DNA of 64,000 bases from Roseitalea sp. (GCA_017642895.1 JAEPON010000011.1:62001-126000); one strand, 5' to 3'. Counted from the stretch's first letter, positions 16,955 to 26,462 are shown. Notes: generated from the letters alone by a model not told the origin. Program-made: numbers and translations.

Positions 16955-18970
16955 TCATGGACAAAGATCTTTGATCTCCCAACCTTGGGCTTGAAGCATC
17001 TCCATGGCCTTGGCTCTATCTCCCGCAATCGCGGAATTCCGCAAGGCAACCGCCACGAGATGTGTCGGTCGCGTCAGAGCAACATAGGATTGCTTGAGTC
17101 GCGAAACATTCTGGATGCCTTCGCCATTCCCGGACGACTTACCTCCGGTCAGCCAGGGAACGATCTTCTCGGATGAATGATGGTTCTGGAACGTGCTCAA
17201 AAGCAGGGTCGCAAAATGTGTTTGACCCTTAACTTGGTGTATCGAACCGAGCCGAATGGACACTTCCCGGTCACCAGACGTGACTTTGACTACGTTTTCG
17301 GCATGCTCCTGTGGACCCTCCAGTTCGGCAGCGTTCGCCTGCGGTTCTTCCCACGCAAGAAAATCATCGCCCGCGTCATGATTGGCATCACCCTGGCATA
17401 AGTGCCCGGCCAATTCCCGAAGTTGAGGTACATAGTCGAGCCACAATTCTTCTGTCATGGGTGTCATTGTGATGAGGAACGTTTGAACAAACGCGTCGTA
17501 TCTTTCCAACGATTCAGGAGTAGGACCAAGGACGCCTCGAATGACCCTATGCTTAAGAGTTCGTTCAAGGGCGCTTGCTGGCTGCCCGATTTGTCGCGTA
17601 AGTCGCTTAAGCCCTGTTGCGAGATGCGCAATTCCCCCAGCGGCGTCTTTGGAAACACGTATCATTTTCTGTGCATTATGAACGTAGCCGACAAGCGTTT
17701 TGGGATGTCGGTCTGACTTTGACATTTCAGGGCTATACTCGGCCCAGTAGTGTTCCACTGACCTTGGAAATTTCCCGTGCCCGGGTCCGATTGCTTCTGG
17801 TGATGGCCTATGTACGCCGCCAACTGCAAAGCAATCGCCGATCGCTATCGTAGCATCATCAAATGTCTCGAGGAGGTGCGTTCCGAACGTCTCCAAAACG
17901 CCGTCGGTGCTGTCATCGGGGAAGACAATGATCAGGTTGCGGTCGTGCTCCGAGAATTCTGCAGCTCGTTGCGGGCCACTTCCTTGCAAGCCCTCGGCAT
18001 CGAGCGGGATCACTGCCAATGGATTTGCTAGCTCTGCTACCGTGCACCCAAATCGCCTGCTACTTGCGATCGACATTGTGCGACCTTCGCCAACATCAGG
18101 GAAAGGGTCTGCGACGTTCTGTTCCTGTCCACTCTTGAATATCTCTTGATTTGGATCGCCTACGCGCTGGACAAAACTGGACCTATTCGTGCGGTCAAAG
18201 ACGGACGCAAGTAGAGTAGTCTGCCGTTGCGACGTATCTTGCATCTCATCGATCAAAACCAACGGAAACCTGCGAGATAGACTCGCCTCTATCTCGGGAT
18301 ATTCCCTAACTAGGCACTCTGCCCAAACAAACATTTCTTCATACCGGAAATGTCCTGCAGCAGCGGATTCTAGAAGAATCCTTTGGGCTCTTTGGTACGT
18401 TGCAGTATGAGCCGCCGTCGGAAAATCTCTTGAAGTGAGCGCTACGGATAAGTCGCTATCAAGAAAAGTGATCTCGTCGATGCTGGTGTGTTTGTTGTTC
18501 AACCATTTTTCAAAGTTCCAGCGTTCCTGTCCTTGTAAGACATTCCAACGAAACGCCTTGGCCACGTCATCATCGACGAGTGGTGACGGATACCCGTTGG
18601 AACGCAGATACGGCAGAGCCAGAAAGCGATTGGCGAAGGCGTGAATTGTGTCGATGAAGTGCGGATAGCGGAGAAGGCGGGGACCGACGGGTGTGTGGCC
18701 TAATCTGCTCTGGATTTCTTCTCTGGCGACATTCGTGTGAGAGAGCACACATATACCTGATGTTTCGTGCTGCCATTTCCTTGCCAAAATCGCCAGTTTC
18801 GCAACAACCAATGTGGTTTTTCCGCTACCGGGACAAGCCGATACGTCGAATGTTTCGGTTCTTTTCAGAAAAGCCTGGCGGTCCTTATCCAGGTCGTCCA
18901 AGCCCATGATGTCGGCGATCCAGGCTATGTCATCGTCGGTCACGTCAGGAATGGCTGGGTGGTCTGTCAT
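16955..18970 (-). CDS. gajB: UvrD/Rep-type SF1 helicase, GajB-like
   Basis: 671 aa. SF1 helicase motifs: I ACPGSGKTT at residues 45-53, Ia LSHTNVAREEI, II LVLIDEMQDTSQRQTTL, III QRVGDPNQEIF, and VI QSYVALTRPTHLVAVAL near the C-terminus. The start at 18970 (MTDHPAIPD) overlaps the upstream gajA stop as ATGA; an in-frame extension upstream lies inside gajA and is rejected. Paired with an OLD-family nuclease this is the Gabija arrangement, in which the helicase-like subunit sits on a GajA tetramer. It is longer than the founding GajB (about 500 aa). Confidence 0.85.
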   Translation of the reverse strand: MTDHPAIPDVTDDDIAWIADIMGLDDLDKDRQAFLKRTETFDVSACPGSGKTTLVVAKLAILARKWQHETSGICVLSHTNVAREEIQSRLGHTPVGPRLLRYPHFIDTIHAFANRFLALPYLRSNGYPSPLVDDDVAKAFRWNVLQGQERWNFEKWLNNKHTSIDEITFLDSDLSVALTSRDFPTAAHTATYQRAQRILLESAAAGHFRYEEMFVWAECLVREYPEIEASLSRRFPLVLIDEMQDTSQRQTTLLASVFDRTNRSSFVQRVGDPNQEIFKSGQEQNVADPFPDVGEGRTMSIASSRRFGCTVAELANPLAVIPLDAEGLQGSGPQRAAEFSEHDRNLIIVFPDDSTDGVLETFGTHLLETFDDATIAIGDCFAVGGVHRPSPEAIGPGHGKFPRSVEHYWAEYSPEMSKSDRHPKTLVGYVHNAQKMIRVSKDAAGGIAHLATGLKRLTRQIGQPASALERTLKHRVIRGVLGPTPESLERYDAFVQTFLITMTPMTEELWLDYVPQLRELAGHLCQGDANHDAGDDFLAWEEPQANAAELEGPQEHAENVVKVTSGDREVSIRLGSIHQVKGQTHFATLLLSTFQNHHSSEKIVPWLTGGKSSGNGEGIQNVSRLKQSYVALTRPTHLVAVALRNSAIAGDRAKAMEMLQAQGWEIKDLCP

Positions 18971-21015
18971 TGTACCGCCGCCGCGGCGACCGGCTGAGCC
19001 TCTGCAGGTGGATCTGGCGGCGGTGTATGGCCACAAGCGTGCTTGATCGCATCTACAAGGTAGGTTGGCAGGCATGCCTCAAATTCAGCCAAATCAAACC
19101 CTTCACTTCCCGCCTCACTGTCGATGGCAGCCGCTAGGTATTGGGCAGCAATAGCCTTGGATGCCTTTTTCGATGTGAAGAACTGATAGATATGAATTGC
19201 TGTGAGTTCATCGTCGTTGTCACATTTGGCCAGCAATTGAGCAAAGCCCTTCTCCGCCTCCGCGAGAACCTCATTCTCAGCTTTGGACCCTTCGCAGATT
19301 TTGTCATGCGCGTGGGCAAGCATCGCCGCGTTAAACACCATCGAGCCCAATCCGGTACGGGCAAGATCGTATTCCAAAGTCCAGTGGTCGCTGACAAAGG
19401 TGCGCACGTTTTGAGCATCATCCTTGCAAAGGCCGTCAGAGCGTTCCTTCAAACCCGTTTCAACCGCAGGCGCATCGGCGCCAAAATCCTTCTTGGCTTT
19501 CCATCGCCGCTTTGGATTGCCCCATTTGGGATCATCATTGCCTTCGACAAGGCCAAGGATTTCAGGGGCTGCGTCGGGCATGACATCCATGTCAGCTACG
19601 CATGCTACAGGGATCGAGATCCAGCTTTTGGCAGAATCGGATTTTTGAAAAATCCTGCTAAAGCGGCGAAGCCCAGTGCCCTTTACGTTGACGATCGACA
19701 CGCCATGCGCATTCAGATCAAAGCCAATCGCACGGGCGAGTGAAGGCAGGACCAGGGCTTCCCCGTCACCTTCAACGATCAAAACACCATGGGCAAAAAA
19801 GAGGTTTGCTTTCGTGGCGTCCAAAAAGCGTTCCAGAAAGGAATAGTCGTTTTGGGAAAGGCAAGTGTGGTCGTGAGACAGAGGGTGTGCTGTCTCGCCA
19901 TCCAGGAGAATTGTGTTGGCGACTGGAAGGCCCGAAGCCAAATTGGGGCTGTGCGTCGACAATATAACCTGAACATTCCGCCCTTCTTCATCTTTCACTT
20001 TTCCCTCAGCTGCCCGTTTGAGAAATTGCATAAGGCGAAGTTGCCGTTGAGGGTGGAGATGGGCCTCCGGTTCTTCGATCAACAGCAATGGCAGACCCTC
20101 TGGCTCTCGACCAAGAAGTAACAGTTCGCACGCCATGTAGAGGATGTTGTTGGAACCACGGCCAAATTTGCCTCGGGGTTGGGCGCCGCTGTCATCCATA
20201 AGACCAAGTTCGAGGCGCTCGAGGATTTGCCGAAGCCGGGTGTCTTCGTTTCCCCCTTCAGTCAAATCGATTTTGCCGGTCATTTGGTCATCGGCCAGAA
20301 GCAGTGCTTTCAAATAGTCAGTATTGATGGCTCTTTGTGCATCGACGATCCCTTTGTGCTGCTTCACATTGTGTCCGAAGTATTCGGAAAGGCCGAGCAA
20401 GCTTAAAGCGCCCGTTGCCGCGGGTGTTGCCGGTGGATTTTTGGGATCAAATTCCGCGCCTTCTTTGATCCCATCGACGTAGTAGAGGATTTGAGACAAC
20501 CGAGAACCACGACCAGACGAAAGTTCACGTTCTGCGTCTCGCAACGGCTTGAGATACGCGGAGGCAAGCAACTCTCGGACGGTCATTTCGAGCGCAGGGC
20601 CGTCGCCCTCTATACCTGAGCGAACATTGACCTCTACCCATCTGCGCGCGGTTCCGTTCGCAGCGAGACGCCTAGCGTGGAAATTGACAAAGAGCGAAAC
20701 CGTCCCGTCTTCATATGTGAGATGTTCGGCAAACGCTGCTTGATCTGCGGTACTGAGATCCGACAAAACGCAAGTGATCTCGATATCATCGACACCTTTC
20801 CCGGCCTCATCGACGTGAAAGTCTTCTGGTTGTACCTTGAAATACATCTGATCGCGGCTCAGCAATGCATAGCGCACAGCGTCGATGATTCCTGTTTTGC
20901 CACTGTCGTTTTTGCCAATCAGTGCGCTGACTCCGGGCTGAAAGGTCAACTCGATAGACGATTCTCCCTGACCAAATTGTCTGAACCCGCTGATAATTAG
21001 TTTTGATAAATACAT
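18967..21015 (-). CDS. gajA: OLD-family ATPase/TOPRIM endonuclease, GajA-like
   Basis: 682 aa. The N-terminal ABC-type ATPase has Walker A GKNDSGKT at residues 34-41 and Walker B LLLIEEPEAHLHP near 310. The C-terminal TOPRIM nuclease has VEGDGEALVLPSLARA near 415 and the acidic VACVADMD motif near 480. OLD nuclease followed by a UvrD helicase defines Gabija, which nicks phage DNA when nucleotides fall during infection. It is translationally coupled to gajB. A divergent gene of unknown function starts about 190 bp away. Confidence 0.88.
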   Translation of the reverse strand: MYLSKLIISGFRQFGQGESSIELTFQPGVSALIGKNDSGKTGIIDAVRYALLSRDQMYFKVQPEDFHVDEAGKGVDDIEITCVLSDLSTADQAAFAEHLTYEDGTVSLFVNFHARRLAANGTARRWVEVNVRSGIEGDGPALEMTVRELLASAYLKPLRDAERELSSGRGSRLSQILYYVDGIKEGAEFDPKNPPATPAATGALSLLGLSEYFGHNVKQHKGIVDAQRAINTDYLKALLLADDQMTGKIDLTEGGNEDTRLRQILERLELGLMDDSGAQPRGKFGRGSNNILYMACELLLLGREPEGLPLLLIEEPEAHLHPQRQLRLMQFLKRAAEGKVKDEEGRNVQVILSTHSPNLASGLPVANTILLDGETAHPLSHDHTCLSQNDYSFLERFLDATKANLFFAHGVLIVEGDGEALVLPSLARAIGFDLNAHGVSIVNVKGTGLRRFSRIFQKSDSAKSWISIPVACVADMDVMPDAAPEILGLVEGNDDPKWGNPKRRWKAKKDFGADAPAVETGLKERSDGLCKDDAQNVRTFVSDHWTLEYDLARTGLGSMVFNAAMLAHAHDKICEGSKAENEVLAEAEKGFAQLLAKCDNDDELTAIHIYQFFTSKKASKAIAAQYLAAAIDSEAGSEGFDLAEFEACLPTYLVDAIKHACGHTPPPDPPAEAQPVAAAAVQ

Positions 21016-21208
21016 TTGTGGCTCCAGGGATCATGGAAATTGCGTTATGTGCTCTTGGCCGTGCGTACCATCAACGGTTTTCACTCTGTCCACAAATATC
21101 ACTGTACTTGCAATGTGGTCCTAGCCAGGCTTTGGACGGCATGGACCTCAGGGAATATCTACAGATTTTCCGGTGGTTTGGAGCGCAAGGAAAAGAAAAA
21201 AGTTCAGC

Positions 21209-22306
21209 ATGCACATTCGACCGATCCATACTTTGAATGCACGCGGAAACGGGATGCTTGAGGTCATACGTGACTACTTCGGGCTATCGCCTGACAGGAT
21301 GTTGTTTGAGATTCAAGGGATGCGTGAGCAGGTAGCTCGCGTTTTGAAGTCTAAGGGTGTTAACTACAACGACTTGCGGGCAGCACTAGTGCCTGATCGC
21401 GAAAAGTTTGAGATAGCCCTGATCTTCGACACGATGAAGATTGAAGATAGCTGGTACGGTTATCAAGTGTTCGAGCGCATTATACCGCTGCTTGATCCGA
21501 GAACGAAGAACAGCATATTAGTTGGAGACTACATCGGGGAAAACAGAAAACAGGAAACACTGTTCCAAGCCTTCCGAGACGCTGTTTACCCAGTTCGTCG
21601 CATCGACTATCAGCACAGCAGCCAGTTCTACGTGGTCTACATCAACAACCTTACAGATACTGCGTTTCAGAAGCTCGCTGACGGTCTAATGGGCTACGAA
21701 GCTTACGTTGGCTATGCGAACACAACCTATCACTCGTTCTTCAAGACACTGCTTTCTATGAAGCTAGTTAACCTGTGCGTGAAGGTTGGCCGCAAGATCA
21801 TTCAGGGACACGAAGATGACCGTGATGACGCTGAAAACGTAAATATGTCTGGAATGCCCTTCGAAGAGAACGGCTACGACTGCATTAGCCTTCGCTCCGA
21901 CTTGGAAGGCGTGTTGCTGTCTTACAAGATCGAGAGTCCTGTATTTGATGGCTTCGAAGCCGATAGGGAGATGTCGATCAATGCGGTGAACGCTTCCCCA
22001 TCAACGCTAGACGGCTTCGACGTGCAGGTTGAGGAAGCAAAGCTCGCCTACATCAAAGGCGCTAAAGCGGGGTCTATGCATCATGCAGGACTTGAAGATG
22101 TTTCGTCGGAGGAATTGCGGGCGATCATTAAAGAGAAACTGCGCTCGAACTACATCTACAACATGTCATATCTTGAGGAACACAACGTCACGAAGTTTAG
22201 CATCATCATTGAGATTGAGGGCAAAGATGGGCATCCATTCCGGCTTATGGCTGCGCTTGACTATCGCCCTGATGACAAGATTTTGCGCCTTGTTACGCTT
22301 TACTAA
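21209..22306 (+). CDS. Unrecognised protein of the defence island
   Basis: 365 aa, no known domain recognised. Composition is visibly less GC-rich than the neighbours, suggesting recent transfer. The first half contains IALIFDTMKIEDSWYGYQVF and ILVGDYIGENRKQETLFQAF. The middle has a possible buried helix (YHSFFKTLLSMKLVNLCVKV), and the C-terminus an alternating beta pattern (KFSIIIEIEGKDGHPFRLMA). I chose ATG 21209, preceded by AAGGAAAAG; an in-frame ATG at 21173 is also possible. It is divergent from gajA, and its job is unknown. Confidence 0.6.
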   Translation: MHIRPIHTLNARGNGMLEVIRDYFGLSPDRMLFEIQGMREQVARVLKSKGVNYNDLRAALVPDREKFEIALIFDTMKIEDSWYGYQVFERIIPLLDPRTKNSILVGDYIGENRKQETLFQAFRDAVYPVRRIDYQHSSQFYVVYINNLTDTAFQKLADGLMGYEAYVGYANTTYHSFFKTLLSMKLVNLCVKVGRKIIQGHEDDRDDAENVNMSGMPFEENGYDCISLRSDLEGVLLSYKIESPVFDGFEADREMSINAVNASPSTLDGFDVQVEEAKLAYIKGAKAGSMHHAGLEDVSSEELRAIIKEKLRSNYIYNMSYLEEHNVTKFSIIIEIEGKDGHPFRLMAALDYRPDDKILRLVTLY

Positions 22307-22660
22307 GCGTGCCAATCCGAAGCGTCGGACAATAGCCGACTTTCGGTTCTTTAGGTCAAATTGCAGCTGCGTCCGCGGTCCAGGCCTCGTTTGGCCTTGC
22401 GGCTTTGCGCTTGCAGTGAATGTCTCCTCTGACGGGCCGTACTGCAGCACTGCAAATTCTCGGGCAATGGCTGCAATGGGCCGAAAGCGCGTTTGGAGCT
22501 AATGTCCGCCTCGCCAGATCCATTTGACGGCTCTGCTGAGCATGCCCTGACCACAACTTGCAGCTATTTGTCAGGCATTCCCTTAGTGGCGCGGGGCCGA
22601 ACGAGCGGCATCTAGGTTCGCAAAGTATTGTCTGGACCTATCAAATAGCAATAGCGTTAC
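22307..22660. other. Non-coding stretch with possible dispersed-repeat remnant
   Basis: No gene is supported. The segment around 22470-22512 (ATGGGCCGAAAGCG then CTAATGTCCGCC) has the look of short non-coding repeats common between alphaproteobacterial genes. This rests on general familiarity, not a search. Confidence 0.25.
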
Positions 22661-23584
22661 ATGATGCAGAAAAGATACGCATCGGACCGGCATCAACCTC
22701 CCGGCAAATGGATTCAGGCAACAAGGCTCTTGCAGGTCGCAGGTGTTCAGCATCGACGATCTGAAGTTCGAGAATTCTGCCAATCCGCCAAGAAAGCCGA
22801 ACACTCCGGATTAGACTACGGTCTCGAATTGGAGCCTGATCCTGGAAACCGCCACGACCCACTAGCGATCCGTGTAGTCGGAAGAGCGGATGTGCAACGC
22901 CTATTGCGGGGCGTTGGAGTCAAACGATGGCACATCGGCTTCGTGCCTCGTGAAGAAGCTGAGACGATTACGCCTGACATCATTGAGGCTGGAGAGAAGT
23001 ACTGCGCCGAACTGTATGGGATTTTTGAGGATGGTGACTTTGTCGAGGTCGGCTTTTTCGTGCTGATTCCAAAAGGGTCTCCTGCCTCGCTGCGGCACGA
23101 GAGGCGCATCGCGAAGACCTCTGGAAGCGAGCTCACGGAAGAACAGCGGCGACTTCTTGCATCGCGACAAATGGGTCTCTTCAGAAACACCCGCTTGGTT
23201 CAGGCCGAAGCATTCCGAAAACTCGGCGACTATCAGAACGCACTCGATATGTATCTTCGTGTTCTATGGATCGATTTAGGCGGTCCGTCGAATGCGATTA
23301 CGGACCAATACGGCCGGCCAGTCGAGGGCTTCATGGACAAGGCCATGGGAGAGGGTGAGAAGTTCCTTGCGCCTGGCATCATCGATCAGATCGCCAAAGG
23401 AACAAATACTATGAAGCTTACCGCTCAAGATCTTGGTGAGCGGTTTCTCGACGTTGGCAGGAGCGAGCGCGAGGTGATCGCGCCATTGGAGGGTGTACCA
23501 GACGACCAAGTGGGATGGTCTGTTGCAGAAACTCGGTTGGCTCAGGCCATCGCCACTGGGACGAAATGGCGAATTCGCAGGTAG
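22661..23584 (+). CDS. HIRAN-domain protein
   Basis: 307 aa. The N-terminal 115 residues form a HIRAN domain: LLQVAGVQHRRSEV, then LELEPDPGNRHDPLAIRVVG and HIGFVPREEAETI. HIRAN domains bind 3' ends of single-stranded DNA and occur in bacterial defence and repair proteins. The rest is helical (NTRLVQAEAFRKLGDYQNALDMYLRVL resembles one TPR-like repeat; residues about 180-210) with no catalytic motif that I can see. It lies at the right edge of the defence island before an insertion sequence. The start codon is uncertain, since no strong ribosome site is visible. Confidence 0.7.
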   Translation: MMQKRYASDRHQPPGKWIQATRLLQVAGVQHRRSEVREFCQSAKKAEHSGLDYGLELEPDPGNRHDPLAIRVVGRADVQRLLRGVGVKRWHIGFVPREEAETITPDIIEAGEKYCAELYGIFEDGDFVEVGFFVLIPKGSPASLRHERRIAKTSGSELTEEQRRLLASRQMGLFRNTRLVQAEAFRKLGDYQNALDMYLRVLWIDLGGPSNAITDQYGRPVEGFMDKAMGEGEKFLAPGIIDQIAKGTNTMKLTAQDLGERFLDVGRSEREVIAPLEGVPDDQVGWSVAETRLAQAIATGTKWRIRR

Positions 23585-23662
23585 CCCACGAACAAGGGTT
23601 AGTGTAGCTCTACGCGACGTGGGACAGCTTGGGTTTCAAGCTGTTCAGGTCCATCATCGGGA

Positions 23663-24926
23663 TGTCTGCTAATGGGATGGACCGACTGCTCCCCCGAGCA
23701 GGCTGGTCGTTAAACTGAGCCTGTCATCAACAGGAGCGGTATCCCATGACGAATACACACAATGAAGATTTGGCCGGTCTGGCGACGGTCGGCGTTGATA
23801 TCGGCAAGGACGTCTTCCATCTAGTCGGCTTTGATGCCGGCGGCGCAGTGGTTCTGCGCAAGAAGATCAAGCGCCTGGCACTGGTGCCAACGTTTGAGGC
23901 GCTACCGCGCTGCGTGGTCGGTATGGAAGCGTGCCTGAGCGCGCACTTTGTCAGCCGAACCCTGCGCAAGCTCGGTTTCGAACCGCGCATCATTCCGGCC
24001 AAATACACCAAGCCGTTCGTGAAGGGTCAAAAGAACGATTACAATGACGCCGAGGCGATCGCCGAAGCGGCCTTGCGGCCCAATCTGCGCTGTGTTGCCG
24101 AGAAGACCCAGGATCAACTCGATCTTCAGGCCCTGCACCGGGTGCGCTCGCGCCTGGTGTCGCGGCGCACGGCGACGATCAATCAGATTCGGGCCTTCCT
24201 CATCGAACAGGGCATCACCGTTCGAACCGGTGCCAGCGCATTGCGCAAGTCGCTGTTTGCCATTCTGCAGAACCGCGAGGACGAGCTGTCGCCGCGCATG
24301 GTCGATATCATCATTGGCCTCTATGAGGATTGGTTATGGCTCGACCAGCGCGTCGCAGTCGTCACCGCCGAGATTGAAACGATTTGCAAGCGTGAAGCGA
24401 ACTGCCAGTTGCTGATGAGCGTCCCTGGCATCGGTCCCTTGATCTCCACCGGCATGGTGGCCGCCGTCGGAACGGGGGAGGCTTTCGATCGGGGCCGAGA
24501 CTTCGCTGCCTGGCTCGGCTTGGTGCCGCGGCAGTACAGCACCGGCGGTCGGACGATTCTCGGCGGCATCTCCAAGCGCGGCAGTTCGTATCTGCGAACG
24601 CTGTTTGTCCAGGCTGCCCACATCATCCTGATGCGCCCGCACAACTGGTCGAAGTTCAGCTTCGGCTCATGGCTGGAAGCAGCGTCCAAACGCATGCACA
24701 AAAACAAGCTGGCGGTCGCACTGGCCAACAAGCTGGCTCGGATCGCGTGGAGCATCTTGAGAAACGGAAGGACATTTGACACCCACAGAATTGAGGCATC
24801 GGCCATGTGACATCGGCCAGCGCCTCAACACAGTTCGCGACTGAGATGACGGCATGGAACGGACAACAGGCGCACCCGGAATCTGAGGCGGCAAACGGCC
24901 GAAACGGGCCTGTCCGCTAATGAGAT
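23663..24926 (+). mobile_element. IS110-family insertion sequence
   Basis: A single transposase gene flanked by short non-coding ends of about 83 bp (left) and 116 bp (right). Near-identical 16-bp direct repeats bracket it: TGTCTGCTAATGGGAT at 23663-23678 and TGTCCGCTAATGAGAT at 24911-24926 (14 of 16 match). IS110 elements lack terminal inverted repeats and recombine through core sequences guided by a non-coding RNA, so such direct repeats may mark the ends. Boundaries are tentative. Confidence 0.6.
23746..24810 (+). CDS. IS110-family transposase
   Basis: 354 aa DEDD recombinase. The N-terminal RuvC-like domain has VGVDIGKDVFHLVGFD, then VGMEACLSAHF and the acidic KNDYNDAEAIAEAA. The C-terminal Tnp domain has SVPGIGPLIS, FAAWLGLVPRQYSTGG and the catalytic Ser region GGISKRGSSYLRTL. 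Length and all key residues are intact, so it is probably active. An AGGAGCGG site precedes the ATG. Confidence 0.92.
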   Translation: MTNTHNEDLAGLATVGVDIGKDVFHLVGFDAGGAVVLRKKIKRLALVPTFEALPRCVVGMEACLSAHFVSRTLRKLGFEPRIIPAKYTKPFVKGQKNDYNDAEAIAEAALRPNLRCVAEKTQDQLDLQALHRVRSRLVSRRTATINQIRAFLIEQGITVRTGASALRKSLFAILQNREDELSPRMVDIIIGLYEDWLWLDQRVAVVTAEIETICKREANCQLLMSVPGIGPLISTGMVAAVGTGEAFDRGRDFAAWLGLVPRQYSTGGRTILGGISKRGSSYLRTLFVQAAHIILMRPHNWSKFSFGSWLEAASKRMHKNKLAVALANKLARIAWSILRNGRTFDTHRIEASAM

Positions 24927-25093
24927 CAACAGTGCGTGCGTATTCCCATCAAGGCCACGATCCGCGTATCGACAAAAAGGCCGGATACATATCAGCGACT
25001 TCCGCTATCGAGCCAATTCTCTCTTGCGAAACGCAGTCGGTCCATACATTTGCCGCCAGAATCGGCCACCCTCTTCGGGGTAACTTCCTTGCC

Positions 25094-25687
25094 TCAGCTT
25101 TTGGCATTGCACAGTCGATAATTGTGCACGCCGTTTCGCTTATGCAGATAGGCGAACAGCCCGGATCGACGAATTGAGAGGGGAACCAAGCCGGCAATGG
25201 GAAACATCCACACGGCCAACGTCCCCTCCGGTTTCAACACACGGTGCATTTCAGGCAGGAGGCGGTTCAGTGGCAATGCCGTTAAAGGATGCCGTAGAGG
25301 GATAAGGGGAAGCACACCGAACAGGAGCACCTTGTCGATGCTTGCGGCGTCCAGTCGGGCCTGCAGTGCATCACGTCGAACTACGCGGACATTTTGCAAC
25401 CCTGCGGCCTCCACCTTTTCGTTTAAACGGTCGACATAGGCCGCCAGCGGATCCATCGCGATCAAGTGACCCTCGTCGCCGATGATTCGTGCAGCGGCCA
25501 TGGAGAAGAACCCCGTGCCGCTGCCCACCTCCAGAACGGTCTGACCAGGCTGAAGATCGGCACCGCGAAGGATCTTCTCCGGATCCTGCAGGAGGTGTCG
25601 CAACCTGCTCTCCATCGCCGATCCGGCTGGTTTGAGCAGCATGTTTACGAACTTTGATTTGCCCAGATCTTCCGTGCTCATGGTCAT
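25094..25687 (-). CDS. Class I SAM-dependent methyltransferase
   Basis: 197 aa. The SAM-binding loop LEVGSGTGFFSMAAARIIG is followed by the acidic end of strand 2 (LIAMDPLAAYVDRL) and VRRDALQARLDAASIDKVLLFG with motif IV. Closest in style to the UbiE/methyltransferase-11 group; the substrate is unknown. The C-terminus ends soon after a hydrophobic stretch (VWMFPIAGLVPLSI). The start is uncertain: MTMSTED at 25687 was chosen, a TTG at 25750 is possible. It lies downstream of the Crp/Fnr gene in the same direction. Confidence 0.7.
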   Translation of the reverse strand: MTMSTEDLGKSKFVNMLLKPAGSAMESRLRHLLQDPEKILRGADLQPGQTVLEVGSGTGFFSMAAARIIGDEGHLIAMDPLAAYVDRLNEKVEAAGLQNVRVVRRDALQARLDAASIDKVLLFGVLPLIPLRHPLTALPLNRLLPEMHRVLKPEGTLAVWMFPIAGLVPLSIRRSGLFAYLHKRNGVHNYRLCNAKS

Positions 25688-25856
25688 GTCCAGATATGCA
25701 TCGGATGGCCGAGTCGGGCCAACGGCCGCTATTGGCGCTCGATCCTTCAAACAACTGCTTCAGCTTAGAGCACCGTCGATCATACCGGCAAAGGAAGGTC
25801 TGCAATCTGATTTGCTTGCGTTTGAGAATCCCAATTCGTTGATTCCTTTCCACGAC

Positions 25857-26411
25857 CTAGAATTCCAACCCAGTTCGCCGTCGGCCCAGTTCGCGATAGA
25901 GCGCTTCGCGCGTCACACCGAGTTCGCGCGCCAAGTCTTGCCATTGTCCTTTCGCCGGCAGGGACCTTCCGCCGTCGAGCCAGGCGTCTAGCCTTTCTGC
26001 GACAGTTCGCAGAGTCCTGATCTCCGCATTTGTACGCGCTCTTTGCAGCGAGGATGCCAGGTGTTCGGACCAAGCCTGCATGGCCGTGGCATCGGTTGTC
26101 AGCCTGTCCCTGAAGACAGCTACCGGAAGGGCGCGCGCAGTCGACGGTTCGATGGCGATGCCGTCACAATGATATGTCGGGGCATAGACAGAGGCTTCGG
26201 CCAGGACCTGTTCCGGGCCAGCCCGGTGCAGGACCAGGCTTGTGCCGGCGGCCGTGTTGCGCACCAGTGCGAGTTGCCCCGACACCGTCAGATGGATCGT
26301 TCGGACCGTATCGCCAACCCGGAAAAGAGCTTGTCCCTTTTCAAGGGACACAGTTCGGGCATCGTCAAACAGCGATGTAATCTGCAGCAACATGATCGCA
26401 ATCATATGCAT
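25857..26411 (-). CDS. Crp/Fnr-family transcriptional regulator
   Basis: 184 aa. The N-terminal cyclic-nucleotide-type beta barrel reads SLEKGQALFRVGDTVRTIHLTVSGQLAL, then the C-terminal HTH (WQDLARELGVTREALYRELGRR). No Cys cluster for an iron-sulfur cluster is present, so it is not an FNR oxygen sensor. Three close ATGs exist (26411, 26405, 26393); the longest was used. The open frame extends into the divergent gene at 26463 and was trimmed. Position next to copper genes suggests stress control. Confidence 0.75.
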   Translation of the reverse strand: MHMIAIMLLQITSLFDDARTVSLEKGQALFRVGDTVRTIHLTVSGQLALVRNTAAGTSLVLHRAGPEQVLAEASVYAPTYHCDGIAIEPSTARALPVAVFRDRLTTDATAMQAWSEHLASSLQRARTNAEIRTLRTVAERLDAWLDGGRSLPAKGQWQDLARELGVTREALYRELGRRRTGLEF

Positions 26412-26462
26412 CCCAGCGCGCTGATGCCATAGCTTCACCCGCCCAGTTAGTAGGATGCGGAC

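Noticed and set aside
16955..21015. Reading the nuclease-helicase pair as generic repair enzymes
   Set aside because: OLD/TOPRIM nuclease directly coupled to a UvrD-type helicase is specific to Gabija-like loci, and the neighbourhood is a defence island.
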